Positions 42,482 through 52,327 are shown, counted from the stretch's first letter. The stretch is 64,000 nucleotides of DNA from Kitasatospora sp044457565 (GCF_044457565.1 NZ_JBITGZ010000019.1:62001-126000), one strand, 5' to 3'. Notes: generated from the sequence alone by a model not told the origin. Made by a program: numbers and translations.

Positions 42482-43711
42482 ATGTCATCGATCCGCCGAT
42501 CAGTCGACCGCGTGCAGGGGGCGGCCTCCGGGTCGGTCCGCGCGCGTCGTACCGCAGTCGGCGCGGCCGTCGCCGCCGCTGTCCTCCTGACCGCGTCCGC
42601 CTGCGGACCCGACGACCCGAGCGGCTCGAAGGCGGCTCCACCGCCGAGCGCCACCCCGGCCGCCGCGACCGGCTCCGCAACCTCCGGCGGCGGTGTGATC
42701 GGCGGTCTGACGCTGCCTTCGGGCATCCCCACCAGCCTGCTGGAGGGTCTCCCCAAGAACTGGGAGGACCTCAAGAAGTGGCGGTTCGAGGACTGGGACA
42801 GCTGGGCGTCCAAGCACGTCTTCAACAACCCGGTGATCAAGGACTTCTGGAACCCGGACAAGATGGGCGACTCCAAGCCGGCCGAGCCCGCGCCGCCGAC
42901 GGCCGCGCCGGCCAAGGAGGACGGTGTCACCGACCCCGAGCCCGCCCCGGTCAAGGCCGCCGCGGTGCCCCGCCCGTACACCAAGCAGCCGTCCGGCAAG
43001 GTCTTCTTCAGCGCGGAGGGTGGCCGCGGCAACTGCTCGGCCACCGTGATCGCCGACCCGGCGCACCCGGGCAAGAGCAACCTGGTCTGGACGGCCGGCC
43101 ACTGCGTGCACGCAGGCAAGGGCGGCGACTTCTTCAAGGACCTGGTCTTCATACCGGCGTACAACAACTCGGGCGCCTCCAGCGGCGGCAAGAAGGCGAC
43201 GCTGGACAAGCTGGCACCGCTGGGCACCTGGTGGGCCGACAAGGTGGTGCCCTCGCCGCAGTGGACGGCCGAGGGCGGCCCAAGCGGTGACGCCGCCAGC
43301 CAGTACGACTTCGCCATCATGCGGGTGCACAACCAGAACGGCGGCGGCAAGTCCCTGGAGGAGACGGTCGGCTCGGCCGTGCCGGTCTGGTTCGACGCCC
43401 CGCGCGACAAGATCACCATCACGGCCCAGGGCTACCCGCTCGTCAAACCGTTCGACGGGCAGGAGCTCTACAAGTGCGACGGGGGCAAGCCGTCCCGGCT
43501 CTCGTTCGACGCCAAGCGGCCCTCGATGCACACCATCGGCTGCGACATGACCCAGGGCTCCAGCGGTGGCGGCTGGTTCGCCACCATGCCGGACGGCAAG
43601 ACCGCGCTGGTCAGCAACACGTCGATCGGCACGTCGGAGCACACCTCGCTGAGCGGCCCGTACCTGGAGACCGTCGCCAAGCAGGCGCTCGACTACATCT
43701 CGAAGAAGTAG
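42482..43711 (+). CDS. Trypsin-like serine protease, lipoprotein (first of tandem pair)
   Basis: 409 residues. The export signal ends at LLTASAC (Cys41), a lipobox, so the protein is predicted to be membrane-anchored outside the cell. A Pro/Ala linker and a Trp-rich segment (DLKKWRFEDWDSWASKHVFN) precede the chymotrypsin-fold domain. The triad is intact: His206 (WTAGHC), Asp275 (SQYDFAIM) and Ser360 (GSSGGGW). ATG 42482 is preferred as it begins directly before the twin-Arg-like/hydrophobic signal; ATG 42410 is possible. It is paralogous to the next gene, 116 bp downstream. Confidence 0.9.
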   Translation: MSSIRRSVDRVQGAASGSVRARRTAVGAAVAAAVLLTASACGPDDPSGSKAAPPPSATPAAATGSATSGGGVIGGLTLPSGIPTSLLEGLPKNWEDLKKWRFEDWDSWASKHVFNNPVIKDFWNPDKMGDSKPAEPAPPTAAPAKEDGVTDPEPAPVKAAAVPRPYTKQPSGKVFFSAEGGRGNCSATVIADPAHPGKSNLVWTAGHCVHAGKGGDFFKDLVFIPAYNNSGASSGGKKATLDKLAPLGTWWADKVVPSPQWTAEGGPSGDAASQYDFAIMRVHNQNGGGKSLEETVGSAVPVWFDAPRDKITITAQGYPLVKPFDGQELYKCDGGKPSRLSFDAKRPSMHTIGCDMTQGSSGGGWFATMPDGKTALVSNTSIGTSEHTSLSGPYLETVAKQALDYISKK

Positions 43712-43827
43712 CGGGCACACCCGCCGACTTTCCGGCACCGGGAGACCAATCCGCGCACGCCGCGCGTACGAAGTACCACCAACCCGAGCAGCATCGACCG
43801 ACGACGACCAAACGGGGAACGGACACC

Positions 43828-44982
43828 ATGTCAGCCAACAGCCGTAGCAGTTCGATCAGCAAGCGCTCCGCGATCGCCTCCGCCGCACTGCTGACCGCAC
43901 TGTCGCTCACGGCGACCGCCTGCGGGCCGGACAACGCCGAGCAGAGCACGGACGTCGCCGGAGGCGCGGCCACCGCCGCCGCTGACGCCACCTCGACCGG
44001 TCAGCCGGGCGCCGGCCTGCCGACCAGCCTCCAGGACCTGGCGAACTGGAAGCTCGACGACTGGGCCAAGTTCGTCAACGAGAACGTCTTCAACAACGAC
44101 GTCGTCCAGGGCTTCTGGAACCTCACGAAGATGGAGAACGCCAAGGGCATGCCCGCCCCGGCCGCCAAGTCGGCCGGCGCCGCCGCGCAGAAGGACCAGT
44201 TCCCGGCCGCCATCCCGGCCAAGCCGGTGGCACACCCGTACAGCCCGAGCACCGCCGTGGTCGGCAAGATCTTCATGACCACCCCGGAGGGCGACTCGAT
44301 GTGCTCCGGCACCGTGGTGAGCGACCCGCAGCACCCCGGCAAGAGCAACCTGGTCTACACGGCCGCGCACTGCCTGCACAAGGGCGGCGGCGGGTCGTTC
44401 TACAAGGACATCACCTTCGTGCCGTCCTACAACAAGAACGGCCAGGCCAGCAGGGGCAAGCAGTACACCGAGGAGCAGGTCTCCCCGTACGGCCGCTGGA
44501 AGGCCACCTCCGCCATGGTCTCGCCGACCTGGGTGAAGGAGACCGGCGTCGGCGCCCACAACCAGTACGACTACGGCATCCTCAAGGTCGTGAACGAGGC
44601 CGGCGGCGGCAAGTCGCTGGAGGAGACCATCGGCGGCTCGGTCCCGATCTGGTTCAACGCCCCGCGCGACCAGGTCACCACCGCCTTCTCCTACGGCTAC
44701 CCGGCCGACCGTCCGTTCGACGGCATGGAGCTCAACCACTGCGACTCGACCACCAAGCCGGCCGGCATCGTCTACGACAAGTCCCGCCCGCCGATGTACG
44801 TCATCGGCTGCACCATGACGGGTGGCTCCAGCGGCGGCGGCTGGTTCATCAACAAGGACGGCAAGGCCAACCTGATCAGCGTCAACTCGATCGGTGACGA
44901 CCCGGCCACCTGGATGGCGGGCCCGGCGCTGCTGGACAACGCCAAGGGCGCCTTCGACTACTTCGCCAAGAGCGCCAAGTAG
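43828..44982 (+). CDS. Trypsin-like serine protease, lipoprotein (second of tandem pair)
   Basis: 384 residues. Lipobox SLTATAC (Cys32), then a similar linker and Trp-rich segment (LANWKLDDWAKFVNENVFNN), then the protease domain with His181 (YTAAHC), Asp248 (NQYDYGIL) and Ser335 (GSSGGGW). It shares gene order, motif order and many residues with the preceding gene, so the pair arose by tandem duplication. The ATG at 43828 follows a purine-rich GGGGAACGG. The two are likely co-transcribed and end at the strong terminator at 45024. Confidence 0.9.
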   Translation: MSANSRSSSISKRSAIASAALLTALSLTATACGPDNAEQSTDVAGGAATAAADATSTGQPGAGLPTSLQDLANWKLDDWAKFVNENVFNNDVVQGFWNLTKMENAKGMPAPAAKSAGAAAQKDQFPAAIPAKPVAHPYSPSTAVVGKIFMTTPEGDSMCSGTVVSDPQHPGKSNLVYTAAHCLHKGGGGSFYKDITFVPSYNKNGQASRGKQYTEEQVSPYGRWKATSAMVSPTWVKETGVGAHNQYDYGILKVVNEAGGGKSLEETIGGSVPIWFNAPRDQVTTAFSYGYPADRPFDGMELNHCDSTTKPAGIVYDKSRPPMYVIGCTMTGGSSGGGWFINKDGKANLISVNSIGDDPATWMAGPALLDNAKGAFDYFAKSAK

Positions 44983-45023
44983 TCGCGCGGAGCACACCGG
45001 CCCACCGGACTCCGGCATGCCGA

Positions 45024-45067
45024 CGGCCGCGGGCCCCGATCTCTCCCGAGATCGGGGCCCGCGGCCG
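45024..45067. terminator. 20-bp perfect-stem bidirectional terminator
   Basis: Positions 45024-45043 and 45048-45067 are exact reverse complements (first arm begins CGGCCGCGGG) around a 4-nt loop TCCC. It is between the second protease gene and hflX, which are convergent. Confidence 0.85.
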
Positions 45068-45084
45068 TTACGTGGACCGCCCGC

Positions 45085-46590
45085 TCAGCCCTGGGTCACC
45101 ACGGCGTAGCGCTCCAGCTCGGCCGCCAGCTCCGCCGCCACCTTGGCGCGCAGCAGGGTGCCCTCACCGGTGTGCTCGGTGGAGAGCAGCTCACCCTCCG
45201 CGTGCACCCGGGAGACCAGGTCTCCCCTGGTGTACGGCACCAGGGCCGCCAGCTCGATGGCGGGGCGCGGCAGCTCCTCGTCGATGAGCTTCAGCAGCTC
45301 CTCGATGCCCAGGCCGCTGCGGGCCGACACCACGATGGCGTGCGGCTCGCGGCGCAGCAGGCGCTGAAGGACGTGCGGGTCGGCGGCGTCCGCCTTGTTG
45401 ATCACCACGATCTCCGGCACGTTCTGTGCGTCGACCGAGACGATCACCTCGCGGACGGCCGCCAGCTGCGTCTCCGGCTCGGGGTGCGAGCCGTCCACCA
45501 CGTGCAGGATGAGGTCCGCGTCGGCGACCTCCTCCATGGTCGAGCGGAACGCCTCGACCAGGTGGTGCGGCAGGTGCCGGACGAACCCGACCGTGTCGGC
45601 CAGGGTGTACACCCGGCCGCTGGGGGTCTGCGCCCGGCGGACGGTCGGGTCCAGGGTGGCGAACAGCGAGTTCTCCACCAGGACGCCGGCGCCGGTGAGC
45701 CGGTTCAGCAGGGAGGACTTGCCGGCGTTGGTGTAGCCGGCGATGGCCACCGACGGCACCTGGTGGCGCTTGCGCTCCTGGCGCTTGGTGTCGCGGCCCT
45801 TCTTCATGTCGGCGATCTCCTTGCGGAGCTTCGCCATCTTCTCGCGGATCCGGCGCCGGTCGGTCTCGATCTTGGTCTCACCGGGACCACGGGTCGCCAT
45901 GCCGCCGCCGGAGGAGCCGGAGCCGCCACCACCCATCTGCCGGGAGAGCGACTGACCCCAGCCGCGCAGCCGGGGCAGCATGTACTGCATCTGGGCCAGT
46001 GAGACCTGTGCCTTGCCCTCGCGGGACTTGGCGTGCTGGGCGAAGATGTCCAGGATCAGGGCCGTCCGGTCGACGACCTTGACCTTGACGACGTCCTCCA
46101 GCTGGATCAGCTGGCCGGGGGTGAGCTCACCGTCGCAGACCACGGTGTCGGCGCCGGTGGAGGCGACGATGTCGCGCAGCTCCCGCGCCTTGCCGGAGCC
46201 GATGTAGGTGGCGGCGTCGGGCTTGTCACGGCGCTGGATCACGCCGTCCAGCACCTCGGAGCCGGCGGTCTCGGCGAGCGCGGCGAGCTCGGCCAGCGAG
46301 TTCTCCGCCTCCTCGACGGTGCCGTCCGTCCAGACGCCGACGAGCACCACACGCTCCAGACGGAGCTGGCGGTACTCGACCTCGGTGACGTCCTGGAGTT
46401 CGGTGGAGAGTCCGGCGACACGGCGAAGCGCTGCACGCTCACTCCGGTCGTACTGGTCGCCGTCGTAGTGGTTGCCGAGGTCCTCGTCGATGGCCGCGAG
46501 GTCCTCGTCCATCAGGGCTTCCGCCCGGAGGTTGCCGACGCGCCGGGTGGCGTCCTCGGCCTGGTCGCGGGTGTCGAACGTGGAGGTCAT
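45085..46590 (-). CDS. hflX: GTPase HflX
   Basis: 501 residues; ribosome-associated GTPase that splits stalled 70S ribosomes. N-terminal HflX domain (RVVLVGVWTDGTVEEAENSL, DAATYIGSGKARELRDIV, VVCDGELTPGQLIQLEDVV), a Gly/Ser-rich insert (MGGGGSGSSGGG) with coiled coil TRGPGETKIETDRRRIREKM, then the G domain: P-loop AGYTNAGKSSLL, G2/G3 DTVGFVRHLPHHLVEAFRST, G4 NKAD. The acidic N-terminal ~50 residues are longer than in E. coli HflX. Transcribed downstream of rshA with 110 bp between. Confidence 0.95.
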   Translation of the reverse strand: MTSTFDTRDQAEDATRRVGNLRAEALMDEDLAAIDEDLGNHYDGDQYDRSERAALRRVAGLSTELQDVTEVEYRQLRLERVVLVGVWTDGTVEEAENSLAELAALAETAGSEVLDGVIQRRDKPDAATYIGSGKARELRDIVASTGADTVVCDGELTPGQLIQLEDVVKVKVVDRTALILDIFAQHAKSREGKAQVSLAQMQYMLPRLRGWGQSLSRQMGGGGSGSSGGGMATRGPGETKIETDRRRIREKMAKLRKEIADMKKGRDTKRQERKRHQVPSVAIAGYTNAGKSSLLNRLTGAGVLVENSLFATLDPTVRRAQTPSGRVYTLADTVGFVRHLPHHLVEAFRSTMEEVADADLILHVVDGSHPEPETQLAAVREVIVSVDAQNVPEIVVINKADAADPHVLQRLLRREPHAIVVSARSGLGIEELLKLIDEELPRPAIELAALVPYTRGDLVSRVHAEGELLSTEHTGEGTLLRAKVAAELAAELERYAVVTQG

Positions 46591-46700
46591 TCTGTCCTTT
46601 GGCTAGCTGGTAAGGGTGGCCAGTGTGGGACCGTGTCGGACGGCCCGCACATGGAGTCTGCCCAGCTGCCGGCCCGTTCACCGTACGGGCGGGGAATGAG

Positions 46701-49073
46701 CTACCCCTCGGGACCGCGGGTGCCACTGACACTTCTGTGATCAGAGAACGCCGCGGACCGGCCGTGAATTCCCCATGATGGTCGCACGCCCGGCCCAAGC
46801 CGGTCATCCTCATTTCCACCGCCGCTCCCACCGCCGGATCGCGGCGCCGCCGCACCCGGCCCCGGCCGCGGCTCGGCCTGCGGCTCGCTCTGCGGCTCGC
46901 CCGGCGGCGCGGGCTGCGGCCGGCAGACGTCGTACACGCCGGAGACCCGCAGCATCGCGCGCATCACCACCGGCAGCGCCGCGGCGGCCGGCAGCTCGAT
47001 GGTGTAGGTGTGCCGGACCCGGAGCTCCTGAGGGGGCTCGACGTCCGCCGAGATGATCCCGACCCCCTCGGCGGACATCGCGGCGGTGAGGTCGGCCAGC
47101 AGCCGGGGGCGGTTGAGCGCCTCCGCGCGCAGCGTCACCCGGTACCCCGAGGGCGGCGCCGCGTCCGGCACCCAGGAGAGGGTGAGCGGGCCGCGGCCGG
47201 CCTCCCGCATCCGCTCCCCTGCCGGGCAGGACGCCCGGTGGACGGCCACCGAGCCGCCGCGGATCAGGTAGCCCGTCACCTCGTCCGGCGGCACCGGCGT
47301 GCAGCAGCGGGCCAGCCGCACGGGCGCCCCGGGAAACGCGGGGACGGCCACCGGCGCCGCCCCGCGACGGGCGCTCGGCGGCGGCGGGGGAAGCGGCTGG
47401 TCGGCCGAGCGACCGGTGTGCACCACGGGCGCCCCGGCGGGATGGTCCGCCAGCCAGCGCTCGATCGCCAGCCGCGCGCCGGGCGTGCGCGCGTGCGCTA
47501 GCCACTCCGGCACCGGGCCGGACAGCCCCGTCTCGGTGAGGATGCCCAGCACATCGCCGTCCCGCAGGACGGTGGACAGCGCCGTCAGCCGGCCGTTGAC
47601 GCGGGCACCGATACATCGGTGCCCGGTCTCCTCCCCCAGCAGGTACGCGGCGTCCACGCAGCTGGCTCCGGCGCGCAGCTGAAGCGTCTCGCCACCCTCC
47701 GTCACCACGGTGATCTCGCGGTCTCCGGAGAGATCGGCGGTGAGGGTGGACCAGAAGGCGTCCGGATCGGGGGTCTCCTGCTGCCACTCCAGCAGCCGGC
47801 TCAGCCACCCCGGGCGCGCCGGGTCGGTGCGGTCCAGCTCGTCACCGGCGCTCTGGCCGCCCGGCTGGTGCGGGTCGCCCAGCGCGACCACTCCCGTCTC
47901 GGCCACCCGGTGCATCTGCCGGGTGCGGACCAGCACCTCGATCACCTCGCCGCCCTCCGCCGTGACGGCGGTGTGCAGGGACTGGTAGAGGTTGAACTTG
48001 GGCGCCGCGACGAAGTCCTTGAACTCCCCCGGCAGCGGGAGCCAGCAGGTGTGCAGCTCACCGAGCACCGCGTAGCAGTCCGCGTTCTCCTCGACGACGA
48101 CCAGCAGCCGGCCGAAGTCCGCCGGGTGCAGCCCCTGCGGGAGCCCGTCCGGGCCGGGCGCGGCGGAGCGCTTGAGCAGCACCCGGTGCACGGACACGCA
48201 GTGCCGGGGCCGCAGGGTGACCTCGGCGGCGATGCCCGCCTCCGCGAGCTGGCGCGACAGCGCGGCGGCGAACGGCTCCAGCAGCGCGTCGGGGACGGCC
48301 TCGTGGGCGGCGACCAGCGACCGCGCCCGGGCGTACTCCTCCGGATGGAGGGTGGCGAAGACGATGTCCTCCAGCTCCGTCTTCAGCACCTGGATGCCCA
48401 GCCGCTCGGCCAGCGGGATCAGTACGTCCCTGGTGACCTTGGCGATCCTCACCTGGCTGGCGGGCTTCATGTGACGGATCGTCCGCATGTTGTGCAACCG
48501 GTCGGCGAGCTTGATCACCATCACCCGGACGTCGTCCCCGGTGGCGACCAGCATCTTGCGGAAGGTCTCGGCCTCGGCGGCCGCGCCGAAGTCGACCTTC
48601 TCCAGCTTCGTCACACCGTCGACGAGATAGGCCACCTCGGGGCCGAAGTCCGCACTGACCTGATCGAGCGTCACCTCGGTGTCCTCCACGGTGTCGTGGA
48701 GCAGCGAGGCGACCAAGGTGGTGGTGCCGGCGCCGAGTTCGGCCAGGATCATGGTGACGGCCAGCGGGTGCGTGATGAACGCCTCGCCGCTCTTGCGGGT
48801 CTGGCCGCGGTGACTGGCCTCGGCGGTGCGGTACGCCCGGCTGAGCAGGCCCAGGTCCGCCTGGGGGTGGTGGCGGCGGTGCGCCTGGACGATCGGCTCG
48901 ATGGCGTCGGGCACCGGCGCGCGGCCGGTCGCCAGCAGCGCCGCCCGGCCGGCCCGGCCCAGCGCGACCCGGCCCAGCCCGCCCAGCGGGCGCCTGGGTG
49001 CACCGGCCCGCTCGGCACCCGCGTGCCCGGCACTGAGCTGCCCTGTCCCGGGCTGCCCGGCTTCGATGGTCAT
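46701..49073 (-). CDS. rshA: RelA/SpoT-family (p)ppGpp enzyme, RshA-like
   Basis: 790 residues. The HD hydrolase domain is intact (SLLHDTVEDTEV with His126-Asp127; KLADRLHNMRTIRHMKP). The synthetase region is divergent: RPRHCVSVHRVLLKR replaces RPKHxYSIYxKM, and the expected DLxAVR appears as ADFGRLLV. FKDFVAAPKFNLYQSLHTAV and EVLVRT remain. TGS (about 455-515), zinc-finger CCTPVPPDEVTGY and ACT domains follow, then a Pro/Glu/Gly tail. This matches the second RSH gene of streptomycetes (rshA) and suggests a mainly hydrolytic enzyme. ATG 49073 has GGAGG 5 nt upstream; GTG 49079 is less likely. Confidence 0.88.
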   Translation of the reverse strand: MTIEAGQPGTGQLSAGHAGAERAGAPRRPLGGLGRVALGRAGRAALLATGRAPVPDAIEPIVQAHRRHHPQADLGLLSRAYRTAEASHRGQTRKSGEAFITHPLAVTMILAELGAGTTTLVASLLHDTVEDTEVTLDQVSADFGPEVAYLVDGVTKLEKVDFGAAAEAETFRKMLVATGDDVRVMVIKLADRLHNMRTIRHMKPASQVRIAKVTRDVLIPLAERLGIQVLKTELEDIVFATLHPEEYARARSLVAAHEAVPDALLEPFAAALSRQLAEAGIAAEVTLRPRHCVSVHRVLLKRSAAPGPDGLPQGLHPADFGRLLVVVEENADCYAVLGELHTCWLPLPGEFKDFVAAPKFNLYQSLHTAVTAEGGEVIEVLVRTRQMHRVAETGVVALGDPHQPGGQSAGDELDRTDPARPGWLSRLLEWQQETPDPDAFWSTLTADLSGDREITVVTEGGETLQLRAGASCVDAAYLLGEETGHRCIGARVNGRLTALSTVLRDGDVLGILTETGLSGPVPEWLAHARTPGARLAIERWLADHPAGAPVVHTGRSADQPLPPPPPSARRGAAPVAVPAFPGAPVRLARCCTPVPPDEVTGYLIRGGSVAVHRASCPAGERMREAGRGPLTLSWVPDAAPPSGYRVTLRAEALNRPRLLADLTAAMSAEGVGIISADVEPPQELRVRHTYTIELPAAAALPVVMRAMLRVSGVYDVCRPQPAPPGEPQSEPQAEPRPGPGAAAPRSGGGSGGGNEDDRLGPGVRPSWGIHGRSAAFSDHRSVSGTRGPEG

Positions 49074-49319
49074 CGGCACCTCCGGCAGCGATCACCGGAG
49101 CGACTCCCGACCCGGTGGTCCATGCTACCGAGCACAACACGTTCCGCGACGCGCTGCTTCCCAGCTGTCATCGAGATCACCCGATCGGGGGGATTCGCCA
49201 CGGAACGAATTGGGCAAACCACCCCATCGCACCGGCCCCCGGGCCAGCCCCGGCAGCGATCCCGGGGCGGCGGGGGCGCCGTGGAGCCACGCCGCCGCCC
49301 CCGTGGCCCAGGCTCCGGG

Positions 49320-50228
49320 TCAGCAGGGCAGGGTTGCCAGCCAGCCCGGGTCGAGCACGCCGGCGCCGACGATGACGGCGGGGCCGGTCATCTCGACCCG
49401 GCCGTCCGGGTGCTCGGTGATGACCAGCCGGCCGCCCGGCACGTCGACCGTGTAGGTGACGGCCTCGCCCGTGACCGCCGGGTCGGCGCCGTCCCGGCGG
49501 GCCGTCGCGACGGCCACGGCGCAGGCGCCGGTGCCGCAGGAGCGGGTCTCCCCCGAGCCTCGCTCGTGCACCCGCATCGCGACGTGGCGCGGGCCGCGGT
49601 CCACCACGAACTCCACGTTGACGCCCTCGGGGTAGACCCCGGCCGGGCTGGTCAGCGGGGCGGTGAACAGGTCGCCGGCGTGGTCGAGGTCCTCGACGAA
49701 GGCGACCGCGTGCGGGTTGCCCATGTTGACGTTGCGGGCGGGCCAGCGCCGCTCCCCCACCGTCACCTGGATGTCCTCGGGCCCGGGCAGCGCGGCCCTG
49801 CCCATGTCGACGGTGACCCCACCGGGCGTGCCGTCGGCGGCGTCCTGCCCGACCTGCACCCGCAGCACCCCGGCCCGGGTGGCCACGGCGAGCGGGCCGG
49901 GTTCGGCCAGGCCCGCGTGCACCAGGTAGCGGGCGAAGACCCGCAGCCCGTTGCCGCACATCTCGGCGACGCTGCCGTCGGAGTTGCGGTAGTCCATGAA
50001 CCACTCGGCCTCGCCGGCCAGCGCGGCGGCGGCCGGGTCGGCTGCGGAGCGCACCACGCGCAGCAGTCCGTCGCCGCCGATGCCCGCCCGCCGGTCGCAC
50101 AGCGCCGCCACGGCCCGCGGGCCGAGGGTCAGCACGCCGTCCGGGTCGGGAAGGATGACGAAGTCGTTCTGGGTGCCGTGCCCCTTGAGGAAGGGGAGGC
50201 CGGCCTGCTGCACCGGGGATTCGCTCAC
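49320..50228 (-). CDS. dapF: Diaminopimelate epimerase
   Basis: 302 residues; converts LL- to meso-diaminopimelate for lysine and peptidoglycan (streptomycetes use LL-DAP in most vegetative wall, with meso-DAP for lysine). Both catalytic cysteines are visible: GSVAEMCGNGLR and GETRSCGTGACA. Other motifs: GHGTQNDFVILPD at the start, YRNSDGS, VNMGNPHAV. GTG 50228 is the start nearest the conserved N-terminus, although its ribosome binding site is weak; the frame is open further upstream without similarity. Confidence 0.95.
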   Translation of the reverse strand: MSESPVQQAGLPFLKGHGTQNDFVILPDPDGVLTLGPRAVAALCDRRAGIGGDGLLRVVRSAADPAAAALAGEAEWFMDYRNSDGSVAEMCGNGLRVFARYLVHAGLAEPGPLAVATRAGVLRVQVGQDAADGTPGGVTVDMGRAALPGPEDIQVTVGERRWPARNVNMGNPHAVAFVEDLDHAGDLFTAPLTSPAGVYPEGVNVEFVVDRGPRHVAMRVHERGSGETRSCGTGACAVAVATARRDGADPAVTGEAVTYTVDVPGGRLVITEHPDGRVEMTGPAVIVGAGVLDPGWLATLPC

Positions 50229-50400
50229 GTCACCGATGGTACTGAGCCCGGACGGGGTCGGCGGGGGCGGTCCGCTGGGTGGTCGGCCGCGCGGGACGCG
50301 GTAGGGCTCGGCGGTGTCCGCCACCCGGCGGAGCGCGGACCACCCGGGTCCCGGCACGTCCCCCCTCGGCGGGCGCGTGGTCAGCCGACCGAACGCGAGG

Positions 50401-50889
50401 TCAGCCGCGCAGGTGCGCGACCCGCCAGACGGCGAGCGCGAGGGCGGCCAGGGCGATCAGGGTGTAGATCACGATGGCCCGCCAGCCGGCCCGGAGCCCG
50501 GAGCCGCGGCGGGGCAGTCCCGGCCACTTGTAACCCGCGTGCCGGGCGGCCATCGCACCCCAGCCGACCGAGGCGGCGGTGAGCAGCAGGCCGAGCATGC
50601 CGACCATCGGGCCGCCGTCACCGGAACCGAAGGCGAGCGGGAAGGCGAACATCAGGGAGCCGAGGGTGGCGAGCAGGGCGATCGGCAGCGTCTGCCACCA
50701 GCGGAGTCTGCGACGCGGGCGGATCTCCCGCTCGTGCACCACCCCGGCGGGGGCGTCCAGCGCGGGGAGCGCGATCGCGTAGCTGGACGGCGCGTCAAGG
50801 CCGGGCAGGATGGGCAGATCGGGCAGCTCCTCGCCGCCTGCGGCGGCGCCCGTCCGCTGCTCCGTCTCGGGGCCGGTACCCGTCGACAC
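50401..50889 (-). CDS. Small integral membrane protein, conserved hypothetical
   Basis: 162 residues. The acidic/Pro N-terminus (~60 residues) is cytoplasmic, followed by a basic stop (RPRRRLRWW) and three hydrophobic segments at about 66-88, 93-114 and 137-155. No catalytic motif seen. GTG 50889 follows GGGGAGG by 4 nt. It sits between dapF and miaA, all on the minus strand, in what looks like a conserved housekeeping order. Function unknown. Confidence 0.75.
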   Translation of the reverse strand: MSTGTGPETEQRTGAAAGGEELPDLPILPGLDAPSSYAIALPALDAPAGVVHEREIRPRRRLRWWQTLPIALLATLGSLMFAFPLAFGSGDGGPMVGMLGLLLTAASVGWGAMAARHAGYKWPGLPRRGSGLRAGWRAIVIYTLIALAALALAVWRVAHLRG

Positions 50890-51128
50890 GCGGCCTCCCC
50901 TGACAGTTCGACACGAGTCCGGACTTGCGGCCGGTGCGGCAGGCCCGCGCGGCCGGCCACCATTGTCTCGATGATGGCATGTCCAGGGTGGCGGACAGGG
51001 CGCTCGGAGGGGTCGGCGGGTGATCCGTGGCCATGACGTGATCCGCCTGTAACCCCGGGTTCGTCCTGCACGGGAACCTGCGCGCGCAGCTGCACCGCCG
51101 ATTGGCCGGATCTCGCCGTCCGCCGTGG

Positions 51129-52067
51129 CTAGATCTGATGGTGGATCAGCTCGAGTGAGCGTTCCAGCAGCTCCGCGGGGTCGGCACCGGCCGGGCGGGA
51201 CAGCCAGTGGATGCGCTCGTCCCGGCGGAACCAGGACTCCTGGCGGCGGGCGAAGCGTTTGGTGGCCCGGACGGTCTCGGCGCGGGCCTCGTCCTCCGTG
51301 CAGTCGCCGGCGAAGTGGTCGAGCACCTGCTGGTAGCCGAGCGCCCTGGCGGCGGTGCGGCCCTCGCGCAGGCCGAGCTTCTCCAGCTCCCGCACCTCCT
51401 CCAGCAGCCCCGCCTGCCACATCCGGTCGACCCGCAGCGCGATCCGCTCGTCGAGTTCGGGCCGCGGGAGGGCGACGCCGATCTGCACGGCGTCGTACAC
51501 GGCGGTGTTGCCGGGCAGATTGGCGGTGAACGGCTGCCCGGTGATCTCGATGACCTCCAGCGCGCGGACGATCCGGCGGCCGTTGCTGGTCAGGATGGCG
51601 GCGGCGGCGGCCGGGTCCAGGGCGGCCAGGCGCCGGTGAAGTTCGCCGGAGCCGGCCTCGGCGAGCTCGCCTTCCAGCCGGGCCCGGACGGCCGGGTCGG
51701 TGCCGGGGAACTCCATCTCGTCGATGGCCGCCCGCACGTACAGCCCGGAGCCGCCGACCAGCACCGGGGTGCGGCCCTCGGCGAGCAGCCGGTCGATCTC
51801 GGCGCGGGCCAGGCGCTGGTACTCGGCGACGCTGGCCGCCTCGGTCACCGGCCAGATGTCCAGCAGGTGGTGCGGGATGCCGGCCCGCTCGTCCATGGTG
51901 AGCTTGGCGGTGCCGATGTCCATGCCCCGGTAGAGCTGCATCGAGTCGGTGTTGATCACTTCGCCGCCGAGGCTGCGGGCGATGGCGACGGCCAGGTCGG
52001 ACTTTCCGGCGGCGGTCGCGCCGACCACGGAGACGACGCGGGGCGGGGTGGGGAGGGAGCTGCTCAC
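51129..52067 (-). CDS. miaA: tRNA dimethylallyltransferase
   Basis: 312 residues; adds dimethylallyl to A37 of tRNAs reading UNN codons, the substrate later methylthiolated by MiaB, encoded 1.4 kb away. P-loop GATAAGKSDLA, DSMQLYRGMDIGTAK, PHHLLDIWPV, VGGSGLYVRAAID, and ARALGYQQVLDH with RRQESWFRRD are all typical. GTG 52067 overlaps a GGTGGGG site, and the frame has no closer start. Confidence 0.96.
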   Translation of the reverse strand: MSSSLPTPPRVVSVVGATAAGKSDLAVAIARSLGGEVINTDSMQLYRGMDIGTAKLTMDERAGIPHHLLDIWPVTEAASVAEYQRLARAEIDRLLAEGRTPVLVGGSGLYVRAAIDEMEFPGTDPAVRARLEGELAEAGSGELHRRLAALDPAAAAAILTSNGRRIVRALEVIEITGQPFTANLPGNTAVYDAVQIGVALPRPELDERIALRVDRMWQAGLLEEVRELEKLGLREGRTAARALGYQQVLDHFAGDCTEDEARAETVRATKRFARRQESWFRRDERIHWLSRPAGADPAELLERSLELIHHQI

Positions 52068-52327
52068 CCCACCAGTCTCCCAAAAGCGCGGCGGTGGCGG
52101 TCCGGCGCCCGCCGCAGTGGTCCGCGACGGGCGGACGGAGGGAGGATATGAGTGCTTTCACCTCTTTCGTCCCACACTCAACACTCTCCACGGCCGGCAC
52201 TCCGGTGCCGGAGAGCATCGGCGCCGGGCGTCGCGAGGGTCGGGAATGGTGAAGGCGAGGAGCGCAAGCCGAGCGGGCGCAGGCGCCGGCCGTGAGCCGG
52301 CGCGGCGAGGGACAGGGAGTGGGCACC

